Assembly: GCA_041663285.1 (NCBI GenBank)
Contig: JBAZSP010000028.1
Location: forward strand, 1-13,155
Origin: UBA1435 sp041663285
Lineage (GTDB): Bacteria > Patescibacteriota > Microgenomatia > UBA12405
Length of the DNA stretch: 13,155 nucleotides
Reading direction: 5' to 3'
A program made the translations under genes and the position numbers. The notes beneath the pieces were generated by a model that saw only the letters and a program-made list of their open reading frames with translations, had not been told where the DNA came from and did not search any database. Position 1 is the first letter of the stretch. Each line of letters starts with the position of its first letter. Below are positions 1 through 6,115 of this stretch, one piece after another.

Positions 1-482
1 GGCTTACTGGATAAAAGCTACTCTGGGGATAACAGGCTAGTCGCATCCGATAGTTCATATTGACGATGCGGTTCGGCACCTCGATGTCGACTTGGCGCAT
101 CCTGGCCCTGAAGAAGGGGCCAAGGGTCGGTCTGTTCGCCCGTTAAAGCGCTGCGTTAGTTGGGTTCAGAGCGTCGCGAGACAGCTCGGTCTCTATCCGT
201 AGTAGTCGTTTGGATCTTGAGGGAATTCGCTTACAGTACGAGAGGACCTAGGCGAGGGAACCGCTGGTGTGCCGGTTGTTCTATACAGAGCACTGCCGGG
301 TAGCTACGTTCCTATAAGATAACTGCTGAAAGCATCTCAAGCAGGAAGCTGACCCCGAGATTAGGATCCATTGTCCGGCGCAAGTCGGACTGAAGATTGC
401 CGGGAGACTACCGGTTAATACTTTGACAGTGGAAGATCCGTAAGGATTTAAGCTTATCAAAGAGAAAATCAAAGATTTCTCA
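1..482 (+). rRNA. 23S ribosomal RNA, 3' end (5' part lies outside the window)
   Basis: This is the 3'-terminal part of large-subunit rRNA, covering late domain V and domain VI. The universally conserved sarcin-ricin loop, AGTACGAGAGGACC, sits at 235-248, and the peptidyl-transferase-region signature CTGGGGATAACAGGCT lies at about 22-38. CACCTCGATGTCG is also readable at about 77-89. Near the 3' end, CTTTGA (421-426) pairs with TCAAAG (457-462) around an inner hairpin with arms at 435-439 and 444-448, as expected for the last helices of domain VI. The 3' end is set by this alignment and is good to perhaps 10 bases. No tRNA or intron is seen in the visible part. Confidence 0.97.
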
Positions 483-484
483 AT

Positions 485-745
485 AAAAAAAGCCTTAGGT
501 GGGTAAAACCATCTAAGGATTTACCTAGACGAGGTTTTAGTGAGGGTTGGGTGAAAGCCCTCCTTCGCTAAAGCTTCGGCGGGTAAGCAACTCAATTTAG
601 TCGCCAAAAAGATACGGTAAAACCTCGTTAACATTTTTTTGAATCTGGTGAATGTGCAGGGCACGTTCAGGGATCCAAAAAAAGATAACTTCGGTTTTTT
701 TACTCATAATTTGTAAAAGCATTAGTTTATTTTTTAGTTTTTGGG
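485..745 (+). other. structured 23S-5S internal transcribed spacer
   Basis: There is no tRNA and no plausible ORF here, but the spacer is full of pairing. A 10-bp hairpin has arms 493-502 and 509-518. A perfect 11-bp long-range stem joins 529-539 to 618-628 and encloses further hairpins, including 542-548 with 556-562 and 578-581 with 602-605. Seven T's follow this stem at 634-640. A 9-bp hairpin (649-657 with 661-669, loop AGG) comes next. The last element is an A7 run, a UUCG-capped mini-stem (687-696) and a T-run ending at 701. I infer pre-rRNA processing or pausing structures. A separate small RNA cannot be excluded. I recognise no known RNA family. Confidence 0.6.
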
Positions 746-863
746 TTCCGGTCATTGGAGCGATAGGGTACCACCTCTTCCCATACCGAACAGAGAAGTG
801 AAACTTACCAGCGCTGACAATAGGTCCGATGAAGATCGGACTGAAAATAGGTCGTGGCCGGTA
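746..863 (+). rRNA. rrf: 5S ribosomal RNA
   Basis: This is the 5S rRNA of the large subunit. The terminal stem pairs CCGGTCAT (748-755) with GTGGCCGG (854-861), including two G-U pairs. The conserved loop core CCATACCGAACAGAGAAGTGAAAC (given here only by its landmarks CCGAAC and GAAGTGAAAC) is at about 781-806. A hairpin with arms GTCCGAT and ATCGGAC at about 825-842 matches the helix IV/V arm. The length of about 118 bases is normal. It follows 23S in the usual order, with a spacer of about 260 bases. Confidence 0.95.
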
Positions 864-952
864 TCGAGAAACTAAGAATCATTGATTCGCCAGATTGTTA
901 AGAATTTAAAGAGTATGGGTGAAAGATCAGTTAGAGAAGTAATAGATAGCGG

Positions 953-1087
953 GTGATATTGGACAAGTTTTTTGGTTATATTGGAGGAGACAGCGATTTT
1001 GGTAGAGTCTTTAATAATTGGTATCTGACGTTGGCGGCAGTGGGGGTATTTGTAGTTATGTATAAAGCCAAAGAAGCGAGGGGATAA
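953..1087 (+). CDS. possible small single-pass membrane protein (about 44 aa)
   Basis: I do not recognise this family. From GTG at 953 (or TTG at 959) the frame encodes about 42-44 residues ending at TAA 1085-1087. The C-terminal half has one hydrophobic segment, WYLTLAAVGVFVVMY, followed by KAKEARG, a normal positive-inside pattern for a small membrane protein. The N-terminal part (DKFFGYIGGDSDFGRVF) is amphipathic and glycine-bearing. There is an in-frame TAG at 947-949, so the gene cannot extend further upstream. No strong Shine-Dalgarno or promoter is visible. The composition resembles the + strand genes of the window, but the short length means it could be chance. Confidence 0.38.
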   Translation: MILDKFFGYIGGDSDFGRVFNNWYLTLAAVGVFVVMYKAKEARG

Positions 1088-1155
1088 GAGGATTAGAAGA
1101 TAGAAGGTTAGTAAAAGAGGCGCTAAAGATGTGGCATTAGTTCTGATGATGATTT

Positions 1156-1184
1156 TTGACAAGCAGGATAAATAGTGATATAAT
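1156..1184 (+). promoter_or_regulatory. consensus sigma70-type promoter
   Basis: TTGACA at 1156-1161 and TATAAT at 1179-1184 are both perfect consensus hexamers with the optimal 17-base spacing. The predicted start of transcription is near 1191, directing RNA into the small ORF at 1209 and onward to the hairpin at 1539-1565. It is the best promoter match in the window. A second -10-like hexamer, TGTAAT, lies at 1197-1202, exactly 12 bases before the ATG. Confidence 0.75.
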
Positions 1185-1208
1185 ATAGGATATATTTGTA
1201 ATTCTAAT

Positions 1209-1445
1209 ATGGAAAGATCGATAGATAGAATTGATTGGCCAACAGTTTTAGCAGCGAAATCATTTAGTTCGTTTGTAGTAATGGATATCGCAATAATGAG
1301 AGACAGATTTGATATGGCAGGTGGTCTATTTTTTAGTTGTTTGGGTTTCGGTAGCATGGCTGTAACATCAATGGCGCGAGAGCAAGAAGAAATAAGAATG
1401 TATTCTGATTTACAGGTATTATTGAGTAGATTTGAAAAAAGATAG
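1209..1445 (+). CDS. hypothetical small protein, 78 aa, possibly membrane-associated
   Basis: I do not recognise this family. Its ATG is 18 bases downstream of the predicted transcription start of a perfect promoter, which is the main reason to believe it. Residues 36-56 (MAGGLFFSCLGFGSMAVTSMA) are hydrophobic and small-residue rich, and could be one membrane segment. They are followed by a charged tail, REQEEIR, that may be helical. The N-terminal part carries alternating charges and hydrophobics (IDRIDWPTVLAAKSF). No Shine-Dalgarno is evident. A minus-strand frame also runs through here, but it lacks a promoter and has low-complexity composition, so the + strand reading is preferred. The transcript could instead be a leader for S1. 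Confidence 0.45.
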   Translation: MERSIDRIDWPTVLAAKSFSSFVVMDIAIMRDRFDMAGGLFFSCLGFGSMAVTSMAREQEEIRMYSDLQVLLSRFEKR

Positions 1446-1480
1446 AGAGATTTATACGAAAGCCGAATAAGCAGGAAATG

Positions 1481-1489
1481 TGATAGAAT
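1481..1489 (+). promoter_or_regulatory. possible extended -10 promoter for S1
   Basis: TG-A-TAGAAT is an extended -10 element with five of six matches in the hexamer and no clear -35. If used, transcription would begin near 1496 and the S1 mRNA leader would contain the hairpin and T-tract at 1539-1565. This is a weak call based on motif only. Confidence 0.25.
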
Positions 1490-1538
1490 ATGTGAGTTTT
1501 TAATTAATAGTTTATTTAGGGTAACCAATCCCGCGAAT

Positions 1539-1565
1539 AAACTCCCGTAAAACGGAGTTTTTTTT
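1539..1565 (+). terminator. intrinsic terminator or attenuator just upstream of S1
   Basis: AAACTCC (1539-1545) pairs with GGAGTTT (1554-1560), with an inner CG pair possible around an A-rich loop. An eight-T tract at 1558-1565 follows directly. This is a classical intrinsic terminator on the + strand. It lies only 16 bases before the S1 start codon, leaving almost no room for a separate full S1 promoter. It could end the 1191 transcript, or act as an attenuator in the S1 leader. Confidence 0.75.
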
Positions 1566-1581
1566 GGTCAATAAATAAAAA

Positions 1582-2700
1582 ATGAGTAAAGATAAAAAAA
1601 ATAAGGACAGTAAGAAGAATCAGCCAATGACAATGGAGGAGCTTTTGAAGTTGGAGGAAGCGGGGCAATTAGGGCTGAAAAAAGGGCAGGAAGTTAAGGG
1701 AAAAATAACGGTCATAAAAAATAAAGCGATTTATATTGATATAGGCGGGAAAACCGATGCCATTGTAAGCGGAAAAGAGTTTGAGTTTGTAAAAGACTAT
1801 GTAAGTGATCTTAAGCTGGGAGATGAAATTGAAGTCCAGGTGAAGCACCCGGAAAATGATAAAGGCCAAATTTTGGTATCAATCAGGGGAGCGGCCTCGG
1901 GTTACGGTTGGAACTATTTTAAAGACAAAGAAAAAAGCGCGGGAGAAGTGACTGTTTTTGGGAAAGAGTTAAACCGAGGTGGAGTAGTAGTGATTGCTCC
2001 GTTTGGATTTTTTGGATTTATACCTGGTTCGCAAATCGGGGGTAAATACGAATCTGATCCAGAAAAAATGCTAGGGAAGAAGATTAAAGTTAAGGTGCTG
2101 GAAGTAGATCAGTCAAAGAACAGACTGGTGTTTTCGGAAAGATTAGTATCGGAACCGAACAAAGTTGGTGAAGAAGTAACGGCGATAGAGATGCTGGAAG
2201 TAGGAGAGGAATTTGAGGCTGAAGTGGTCAGGGTTGAACCGTTTGGAATTTTTGTGAAGATTGTTTTGCCTGAAGAGAGGGGAAAATTAACACTCGAAGG
2301 ATTGGTGCATATAAGTGAAATATCGTGGGAAAAAGTTGATAACGTGGCCAGTTTGTATAAGTCAAAAGATAAAATTAAGGTTAAGCTGATAAATAAGACG
2401 GATGGCCGACTGCAGTTTTCAGTTAAGCGGATGCTAAACGACCCCTGGCTTAATATTGAAGATAAATATTCCAAGGATAAAGAAGTGGAGGGAGCAGTAG
2501 TAAAAATTGCGCCGTTTGGGGCGTTGGTAAAATTGGAGCCGGGGATAGAGGGCTTGATCCACATTTCGAAACTGGCAGGAGGTGTTAGTCTGAAAGAGGG
2601 GGACAAGGTACAAGTTTACATGGAGAGTATTGACGTGAGTAAGAGAAAAATTAGTTTAGGACTAGTGATGAGTGATAAGAAAACCGTGCTCTATAAGTAA
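1582..2700 (+). CDS. rpsA: 30S ribosomal protein S1 (four S1 domains)
   Basis: S1 binds mRNA on the 30S subunit and helps start translation. The 372-residue product has a lysine-rich N-terminus (1-15) and four OB-fold S1 domains at about 35-103, 118-187, 207-284 and 300-363. Domains 3 and 4 carry the typical motifs: PFGIFVK then GLVHISEIS (219-247), and PFGALVKL then GLIHISKLA (311-332). Domains 1 and 2 are more divergent, though domain 2 keeps APFGFFGFIPGS. E. coli S1 has six domains; four-domain forms are common in other bacteria. The ATG at 1582 has no Shine-Dalgarno and is preceded by A/T-rich sequence right after the hairpin at 1539-1565. The stop is TAA. Confidence 0.93.
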   Translation: MSKDKKNKDSKKNQPMTMEELLKLEEAGQLGLKKGQEVKGKITVIKNKAIYIDIGGKTDAIVSGKEFEFVKDYVSDLKLGDEIEVQVKHPENDKGQILVSIRGAASGYGWNYFKDKEKSAGEVTVFGKELNRGGVVVIAPFGFFGFIPGSQIGGKYESDPEKMLGKKIKVKVLEVDQSKNRLVFSERLVSEPNKVGEEVTAIEMLEVGEEFEAEVVRVEPFGIFVKIVLPEERGKLTLEGLVHISEISWEKVDNVASLYKSKDKIKVKLINKTDGRLQFSVKRMLNDPWLNIEDKYSKDKEVEGAVVKIAPFGALVKLEPGIEGLIHISKLAGGVSLKEGDKVQVYMESIDVSKRKISLGLVMSDKKTVLYK

Positions 2701-2752
2701 GCTCTTTAGGATTTAGCAAGATAGTAAAAGTCTTGGTAGATGCTGGGTAAAC

Positions 2753-2781
2753 TTGAGTTTTGGGGGTATTTATGATATATA
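2753..2781 (+). promoter_or_regulatory. candidate promoter for the 2788 gene
   Basis: TTGAGT (2753-2758) and TATATA (2776-2781) are 17 bases apart. The predicted transcription start falls at about 2788, on the ATG itself, so a leaderless mRNA is possible. Each hexamer matches consensus only partly, so this is a tentative call. Confidence 0.3.
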
Positions 2782-2787
2782 TTGAAT

Positions 2788-3114
2788 ATGTCAGGAATAG
2801 AAGCGTTGGGCACGAGGGAGCTAGAAGTGAAGTGCCGTCGAAATAAATGCCAGGCGGTTGTCCTTGAGGTAACTTCGCACGAGCATCAGTTTGATATACA
2901 CGGCATGATGGGAAGAGGCTATGTAGCGATATGTACAAATCCGGGGATCTGTGGAGTCAGGGCTAAGCCAGGCCAGGCGGTGGTAGTGGAAGAAATTTCT
3001 AACCCGTGGAAAACAGTGGGGATCGGATCTCTAGAAAGGGGAGGTTCGTTGGCGGGTTCTGGGTGTAGAAGTTGCTTGGTAACGGTAAGGGAGGACACGA
3101 CTAGCATCACATAG
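2788..3114 (+). CDS. hypothetical small Cys-containing protein (108 aa)
   Basis: I do not recognise this family. The chosen start is ATG 2788; TTG at 2782 would add two residues. Counting from TTG, the cysteines form three pairs: C18/C23 (CRRNKC), C51/C57 (CTNPGIC) and C95/C98 (CRSC). The segment between the first pairs contains SHEHQFDIH. This spacing could bind a metal such as zinc, but no standard zinc-ribbon signature is complete, so function is unassigned. There is no signal peptide or membrane segment, suggesting a cytoplasmic protein. It ends 11 bases before the convergent glycosyltransferase stop, with no hairpin terminator between them. Real coding is likely but not certain. Confidence 0.5.
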   Translation: MSGIEALGTRELEVKCRRNKCQAVVLEVTSHEHQFDIHGMMGRGYVAICTNPGICGVRAKPGQAVVVEEISNPWKTVGIGSLERGGSLAGSGCRSCLVTVREDTTSIT

Positions 3115-3125
3115 CTTTAGGTAAA

Positions 3126-4499
3126 TTAGGAAGCTGGAAATCTGGGGGAAGTGGCTTTGGCAGTGATGGACTGGTCTTGAAGTTTTCGGGAATGAGGAAA
3201 TAATAGACGGAGGGAAAGGAGAAAGATGATGACGTTGGCCAGGGAAAGAAAGCCGCCGATTAGGCCATTTTGCCAGGTGAGGAGTCCCCTGAGGGGTTCG
3301 AAAGTGACAGGGAACCACCACTGGCGGTAAAGATTGAGCCAATAGATAAGGCTGGCCGGGATCCAAAGAAAGAGGAGCCGGGGAGAGAAAATGGAAAGGA
3401 TAAGAAGAGAAGTAACGCCGATAAAATGATAGCGGTCAAGCATGCCGGTCATGAACAAAAAGGAACCGGATCCGATAAGGTAGAGGCCGGAAAACAGCCA
3501 GGGAAGTTTGAGAGGCGGGAGACGACGACGGAGAACCAGCAGGTGTAGGACGAAATAAGCCAAGAGGCCCCAGAGAACGGTGGGAAGAAAAAGGAAAGGA
3601 GAATTTTGGTTGACGTTTTTGTCGAGGGTGAAGATGTGCCAGAAATTATAAGCGTTAGTGGATACCCGGAGCTCGGCTTTTTGAAAAATTTTGGGATAAA
3701 GAACATGAGAAATGAAATCAGGAAGAGGCCGGTCGAGAAAGGGAAAAAGAGTTAAATAAGTAAAAACGGCGGTGATTAGAGTGCCGATGATAAGGGACTT
3801 AATGGGTGGCTTGAAATGGAGAAGAAGATAGGAATAAAAAGGGAAAAGAATTAGAGAGGTAGGCTTGAGAGAAACACTGATTAACAAAAGGAGCAAAGAG
3901 GCAATAATATTTTTGGAGACTAACAGGAAGGAAAGAAAAGTAAACAGAAAAGCCAATTGGTCGTATTGGCCCCAAAGAGAGCTAAGATACCAAGAGAAAG
4001 GGGAGAATAGGTAGAGACAAGGGTAGAGGAGAGGTCGAGAAGAGAACCGGCGGCCAATAGCATAAATGATAATGGCAATTAAAAGATCGGAAATGATGGC
4101 CCAAAATTTAATGACGGCGACAAATCCGACGGGAAAATTGATGGTAGGTAGGATGTTTTGGTCGAAAGATTTGACAAACTCAAAATACCAAAGCAGGTGA
4201 CCCGGGGCCAGATGATAGCGAACGATAAAATTGGTGGACTGACGAAGAAATTCAAGGGTAGTAAGATACACCTGATAGGAAAAGCTGTAGAGAAGATTGA
4301 CGAGAGGTGGCTGGGTGGGCCAGGAGTAAACCCAAACATTGTGGGTGTAAAAATTAGAGGGCGGGTTTTGGCTAAGCCATTGGCCCCAGCCGGCCTGGCT
4401 AAAAATATCGACATGGTAAGCAGAGGGGACAAGGTACAGGCGAAAAAGGAGAGAAACAGCCAAAATTAAGGGGAAAGCTAGCCGACGGATTCTGATCAT
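3126..4499 (-). CDS. GT-C fold integral membrane glycosyltransferase
   Basis: Polytopic membrane protein of 457 residues, probably transferring a sugar from a lipid-linked donor on the outer face of the membrane, as GT-C enzymes do. Residues 8-24 form the first membrane segment. The first extracytoplasmic loop holds HVDIFSQAGWGQW, in which D31 is the likely catalytic aspartate of the GT-C motif. Other family-type motifs are WGQYD (176-180), LKPTS (211-215), NAYNFW (282-287) and MLDRYHF (353-359). Many Leu/Phe-rich segments fill the rest. The tail after about 437 is short and polar. It resembles the GT87/ALG-type mannosyltransferase-like families. The exact sugar and acceptor cannot be told. 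Its codons are pyrimidine-rich because the + strand is purine-rich. Confidence 0.82.
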   Translation of the reverse strand: MIRIRRLAFPLILAVSLLFRLYLVPSAYHVDIFSQAGWGQWLSQNPPSNFYTHNVWVYSWPTQPPLVNLLYSFSYQVYLTTLEFLRQSTNFIVRYHLAPGHLLWYFEFVKSFDQNILPTINFPVGFVAVIKFWAIISDLLIAIIIYAIGRRFSSRPLLYPCLYLFSPFSWYLSSLWGQYDQLAFLFTFLSFLLVSKNIIASLLLLLISVSLKPTSLILFPFYSYLLLHFKPPIKSLIIGTLITAVFTYLTLFPFLDRPLPDFISHVLYPKIFQKAELRVSTNAYNFWHIFTLDKNVNQNSPFLFLPTVLWGLLAYFVLHLLVLRRRLPPLKLPWLFSGLYLIGSGSFLFMTGMLDRYHFIGVTSLLILSIFSPRLLFLWIPASLIYWLNLYRQWWFPVTFEPLRGLLTWQNGLIGGFLSLANVIIFLLSLRLLFPHSRKLQDQSITAKATSPRFPAS

Positions 4500-4504
4500 G
4501 CCAT

Positions 4505-4533
4505 ATTATATGACAAAAAACCAATGACTTCAC
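4505..4533 (-). promoter_or_regulatory. promoter of the glycosyltransferase, possibly giving a leaderless mRNA
   Basis: Read on the minus strand, a perfect TATAAT occupies 4510 down to 4505, with a weak -35 (GTGAAG, 4533-4528) 17 bases further upstream. The predicted transcription start is about 4498, at the ATG (4499). There is no Shine-Dalgarno, so the mRNA may begin at the start codon. Confidence 0.5.
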
Positions 4534-4569
4534 CAGAGGCGCTAGGATGAACGATTGCCAAGATAATTG

Positions 4570-4600
4570 ATTCATGATTCATGAAACATGAATCATGAAT
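4570..4600. repeat. perfect 14-bp palindrome between divergent genes
   Basis: ATTCATGATTCATG (4570-4583) is perfectly inverted at 4587-4600 around an AAA loop. Each arm itself contains a tandem ATTCATG. It sits between the divergent glycosyltransferase and radA starts. It could be an operator, but a closely related 16-base string recurs at 6084-6099 after radA (15 of 16 identical to 4578-4593), which favours a dispersed repeat element. Confidence 0.8.
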
Positions 4601-4626
4601 GGAACAAAAGAGACTAGCTGATAAGG

Positions 4627-4632
4627 TAAAAT
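4627..4632 (+). promoter_or_regulatory. candidate -10 box for radA
   Basis: TAAAAT (five of six consensus bases) ends six bases before the radA ATG at 4639, placing the predicted transcription start on the ATG. No -35 is visible. The GGAG at 4633-4636 is only two bases from the ATG, too close for a normal Shine-Dalgarno, which favours leaderless initiation. Confidence 0.33.
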
Positions 4633-4638
4633 GGAGAG

Positions 4639-6015
4639 ATGAAGAAAGATTCAGAAGTTGTATTCGTATGCTCCTACTGTGGAAATGAGTTTAATAAGTG
4701 GGCCGGGCAGTGCCCGGCTTGTGGGGAATGGAACGCTCTTAGGGAAGCACCAAAATCCAAATTCCAAATTCCAAACAAATCTAAGTTGTCAAATTTCAAA
4801 TTTCAAAGGAAAGCGGAGGTGGTGAATCTGGCTAGCCCCCAGTCGGTCGAAGCCGACAGCCATGGTGGGCAAACCAACCAACAAACTGTGGATGGAAGAC
4901 CAAGGCGGGGAAATGATGATTCATCTTACAATATTATTTCAACAAACATACCGGAATTTGATAGAGTATTGGGTAAAGGTATTGTGCGGGGTGGTGTGGT
5001 GCTATTTTCGGGGGAACCTGGGATTGGCAAGAGCACGCTTTTGACGCAATTAGTCGGTAAATTAGGTGGTTTGTATGTAGCCGGGGAAGAAAGCGCGATG
5101 CAGATCAGGCTAAGAGTGGAAAGATTGGGCTTGGATGGCGCTAAATTTGATGTGTTGGAAAGCAATCTAGTGGACGAAGTGGTGGATTTTTTAGAACGAA
5201 CAAAAAATGTATACAAATTAGTAGTGGTGGACTCGATACAGGTGATGACCTCAACTACGGTGCCGGGAGTACCGGGGAGTGTGTCGCAAATCCGGGAAAG
5301 CACTTTTAGGCTGGTGGAGCTGGCAAAGAGAAAAGGGGTAACCATATTTATTGTGGGGCATGTGACTAAGGAGGGGGATATAGCCGGACCGAAACTTTTG
5401 GAGCATATGGTGGACACGGTGTTGTATTTTGAAGGTGACAGAAATTCGGAGCTAAGAATTTTGCGGGTAACCAAAAACCGATTCGGGCCGACGGATGAGG
5501 TGGGAATTTTTAAGATGGAGGAGAAGGGGTTAAGAGAGATAAGAAGCGAGGAGATAAATTTGGTGGAGACTAAAAGGGAAAAGATCGGGGCGGCGGTAAC
5601 GATTGTAGTGGAGGGGACGAGGCCGATGGTGGTGGAGATACAGGCCCTGGTGACTGAATCGTTTGGGCCGATGCCTAAAAGAGTTTTTTCGGGGATTGAT
5701 TATAACCGAGGGCAGCTTTTGGTGGCGGTGGCTCAAAAAATTCTGGGAATACCGCTTTATAAATTGGACGTGTATGTGTCGGTGACGGGGGGAATAAAGA
5801 TTGAGGACACCGGGGTGGATTTGGCGGTAGTGGCAGCCATGTGGTCGTCGCACAAAAACAAGGCTTTGGGAAAGGAGGTGTTTGTGGGCGAGGTGTCGCT
5901 TTTGGGCGAGGTGAAGAAAGTCAAGTTTTGGGAAAAAAGAGTTAAAGAGGCGGTGAGCTTGGGGTGGGGGGTGGCGAAGGTGGGGGAGATCGCGGAATTG
6001 AAGAGGATGATTTAG
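4639..6015 (+). CDS. radA: DNA repair protein RadA (branch-migration ATPase)
   Basis: RadA (Sms) is a RecA-like ATPase that promotes branch migration during recombination repair. At 458 residues it has the normal length. An N-terminal C4 zinc finger is at C11, C14, C25 and C28. Walker A, GEPGIGKST, is at 125-133, Walker B, LVVVDS, at 194-199, and the RadA-specific KNRFG at 279-283. The C-terminal Lon-protease-like domain is at about 310-450, with DLAVVAAMWSS and FVGEVSLLGEV. The linker between zinc finger and ATPase core (about 38-97) is longer and lower in complexity than usual, and its DNA (4753-4809) is made of repeated AAATTCCA-like units. ATG 4639 is chosen because the zinc finger begins at residue 11. 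Confidence 0.96.
   Translation: MKKDSEVVFVCSYCGNEFNKWAGQCPACGEWNALREAPKSKFQIPNKSKLSNFKFQRKAEVVNLASPQSVEADSHGGQTNQQTVDGRPRRGNDDSSYNIISTNIPEFDRVLGKGIVRGGVVLFSGEPGIGKSTLLTQLVGKLGGLYVAGEESAMQIRLRVERLGLDGAKFDVLESNLVDEVVDFLERTKNVYKLVVVDSIQVMTSTTVPGVPGSVSQIRESTFRLVELAKRKGVTIFIVGHVTKEGDIAGPKLLEHMVDTVLYFEGDRNSELRILRVTKNRFGPTDEVGIFKMEEKGLREIRSEEINLVETKREKIGAAVTIVVEGTRPMVVEIQALVTESFGPMPKRVFSGIDYNRGQLLVAVAQKILGIPLYKLDVYVSVTGGIKIEDTGVDLAVVAAMWSSHKNKALGKEVFVGEVSLLGEVKKVKFWEKRVKEAVSLGWGVAKVGEIAELKRMI
4753..4809 (+). repeat. A/T-rich tandem oligonucleotide repeat inside radA
   Basis: The DNA consists of imperfect copies of AAATTCCA (4753-4777) and then CAAATTT (4790-4806). It encodes residues 39-57, KSKFQIPNKSKLSNFKFQR, in the linker between the zinc finger and the ATPase domain. 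It looks like a dispersed low-complexity repeat that entered the gene in frame without disturbing either domain. Confidence 0.6.
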
Positions 6016-6020
6016 GAATA

Positions 6021-6099
6021 AGATCTTGAAACATGACCCGCCTGCAAAAGCTGGTGCTTTAGCATCTGCGGGCAGGTTTAAGATTCAGGAAACATGAAT
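6021..6099. repeat. repeat unit: hairpin flanked by short direct repeats
   Basis: Imperfect direct repeats (AAGATCTTGAAACATGA at 6021-6037 and AAGATTCAGGAAACATGA at 6080-6097) flank a GC-rich hairpin. The hairpin pairs CCCGC (6038-6042) with GCGGG (6068-6072), TGC (6044-6046) with GCA (6062-6064), and AAGC (6049-6052) with GCTT (6057-6060) around TGGT. There is no coding capacity. The second flank matches part of the palindrome upstream of radA. The layout resembles a small non-autonomous repeat inserted in an older repeat; no T-run follows, so it is not an obvious terminator. Confidence 0.6.
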
Positions 6100-6115
6100 A
6101 GCATCAAGCTATTGA

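Noticed and set aside
281..472. 63-codon minus-strand frame
   Set aside because: It lies wholly within 23S rRNA.
485..745. tRNA gene in the 23S-5S spacer
   Set aside because: The spacer has hairpins, but no acceptor/D/anticodon/T-arm set could be formed and there is no T-loop GTTCRA at the right place.
872..1528. Long minus-strand frame of 218 codons upstream of S1
   Set aside because: It is rich in Leu, Ile and Ser with no domain or motif, has no promoter, and covers a perfect + strand promoter and terminator. It is best explained as the complement of purine-rich DNA.
4570..4600. Palindrome as an operator for a regulator
   Set aside because: Possible, but a near-identical string occurs after radA, which favours a dispersed repeat. 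No regulator gene is nearby.
4753..4809. CRISPR-like array
   Set aside because: The units are about eight bases and tandem, without spacers, and lie inside a coding region. No CRISPR array is seen anywhere in the window.
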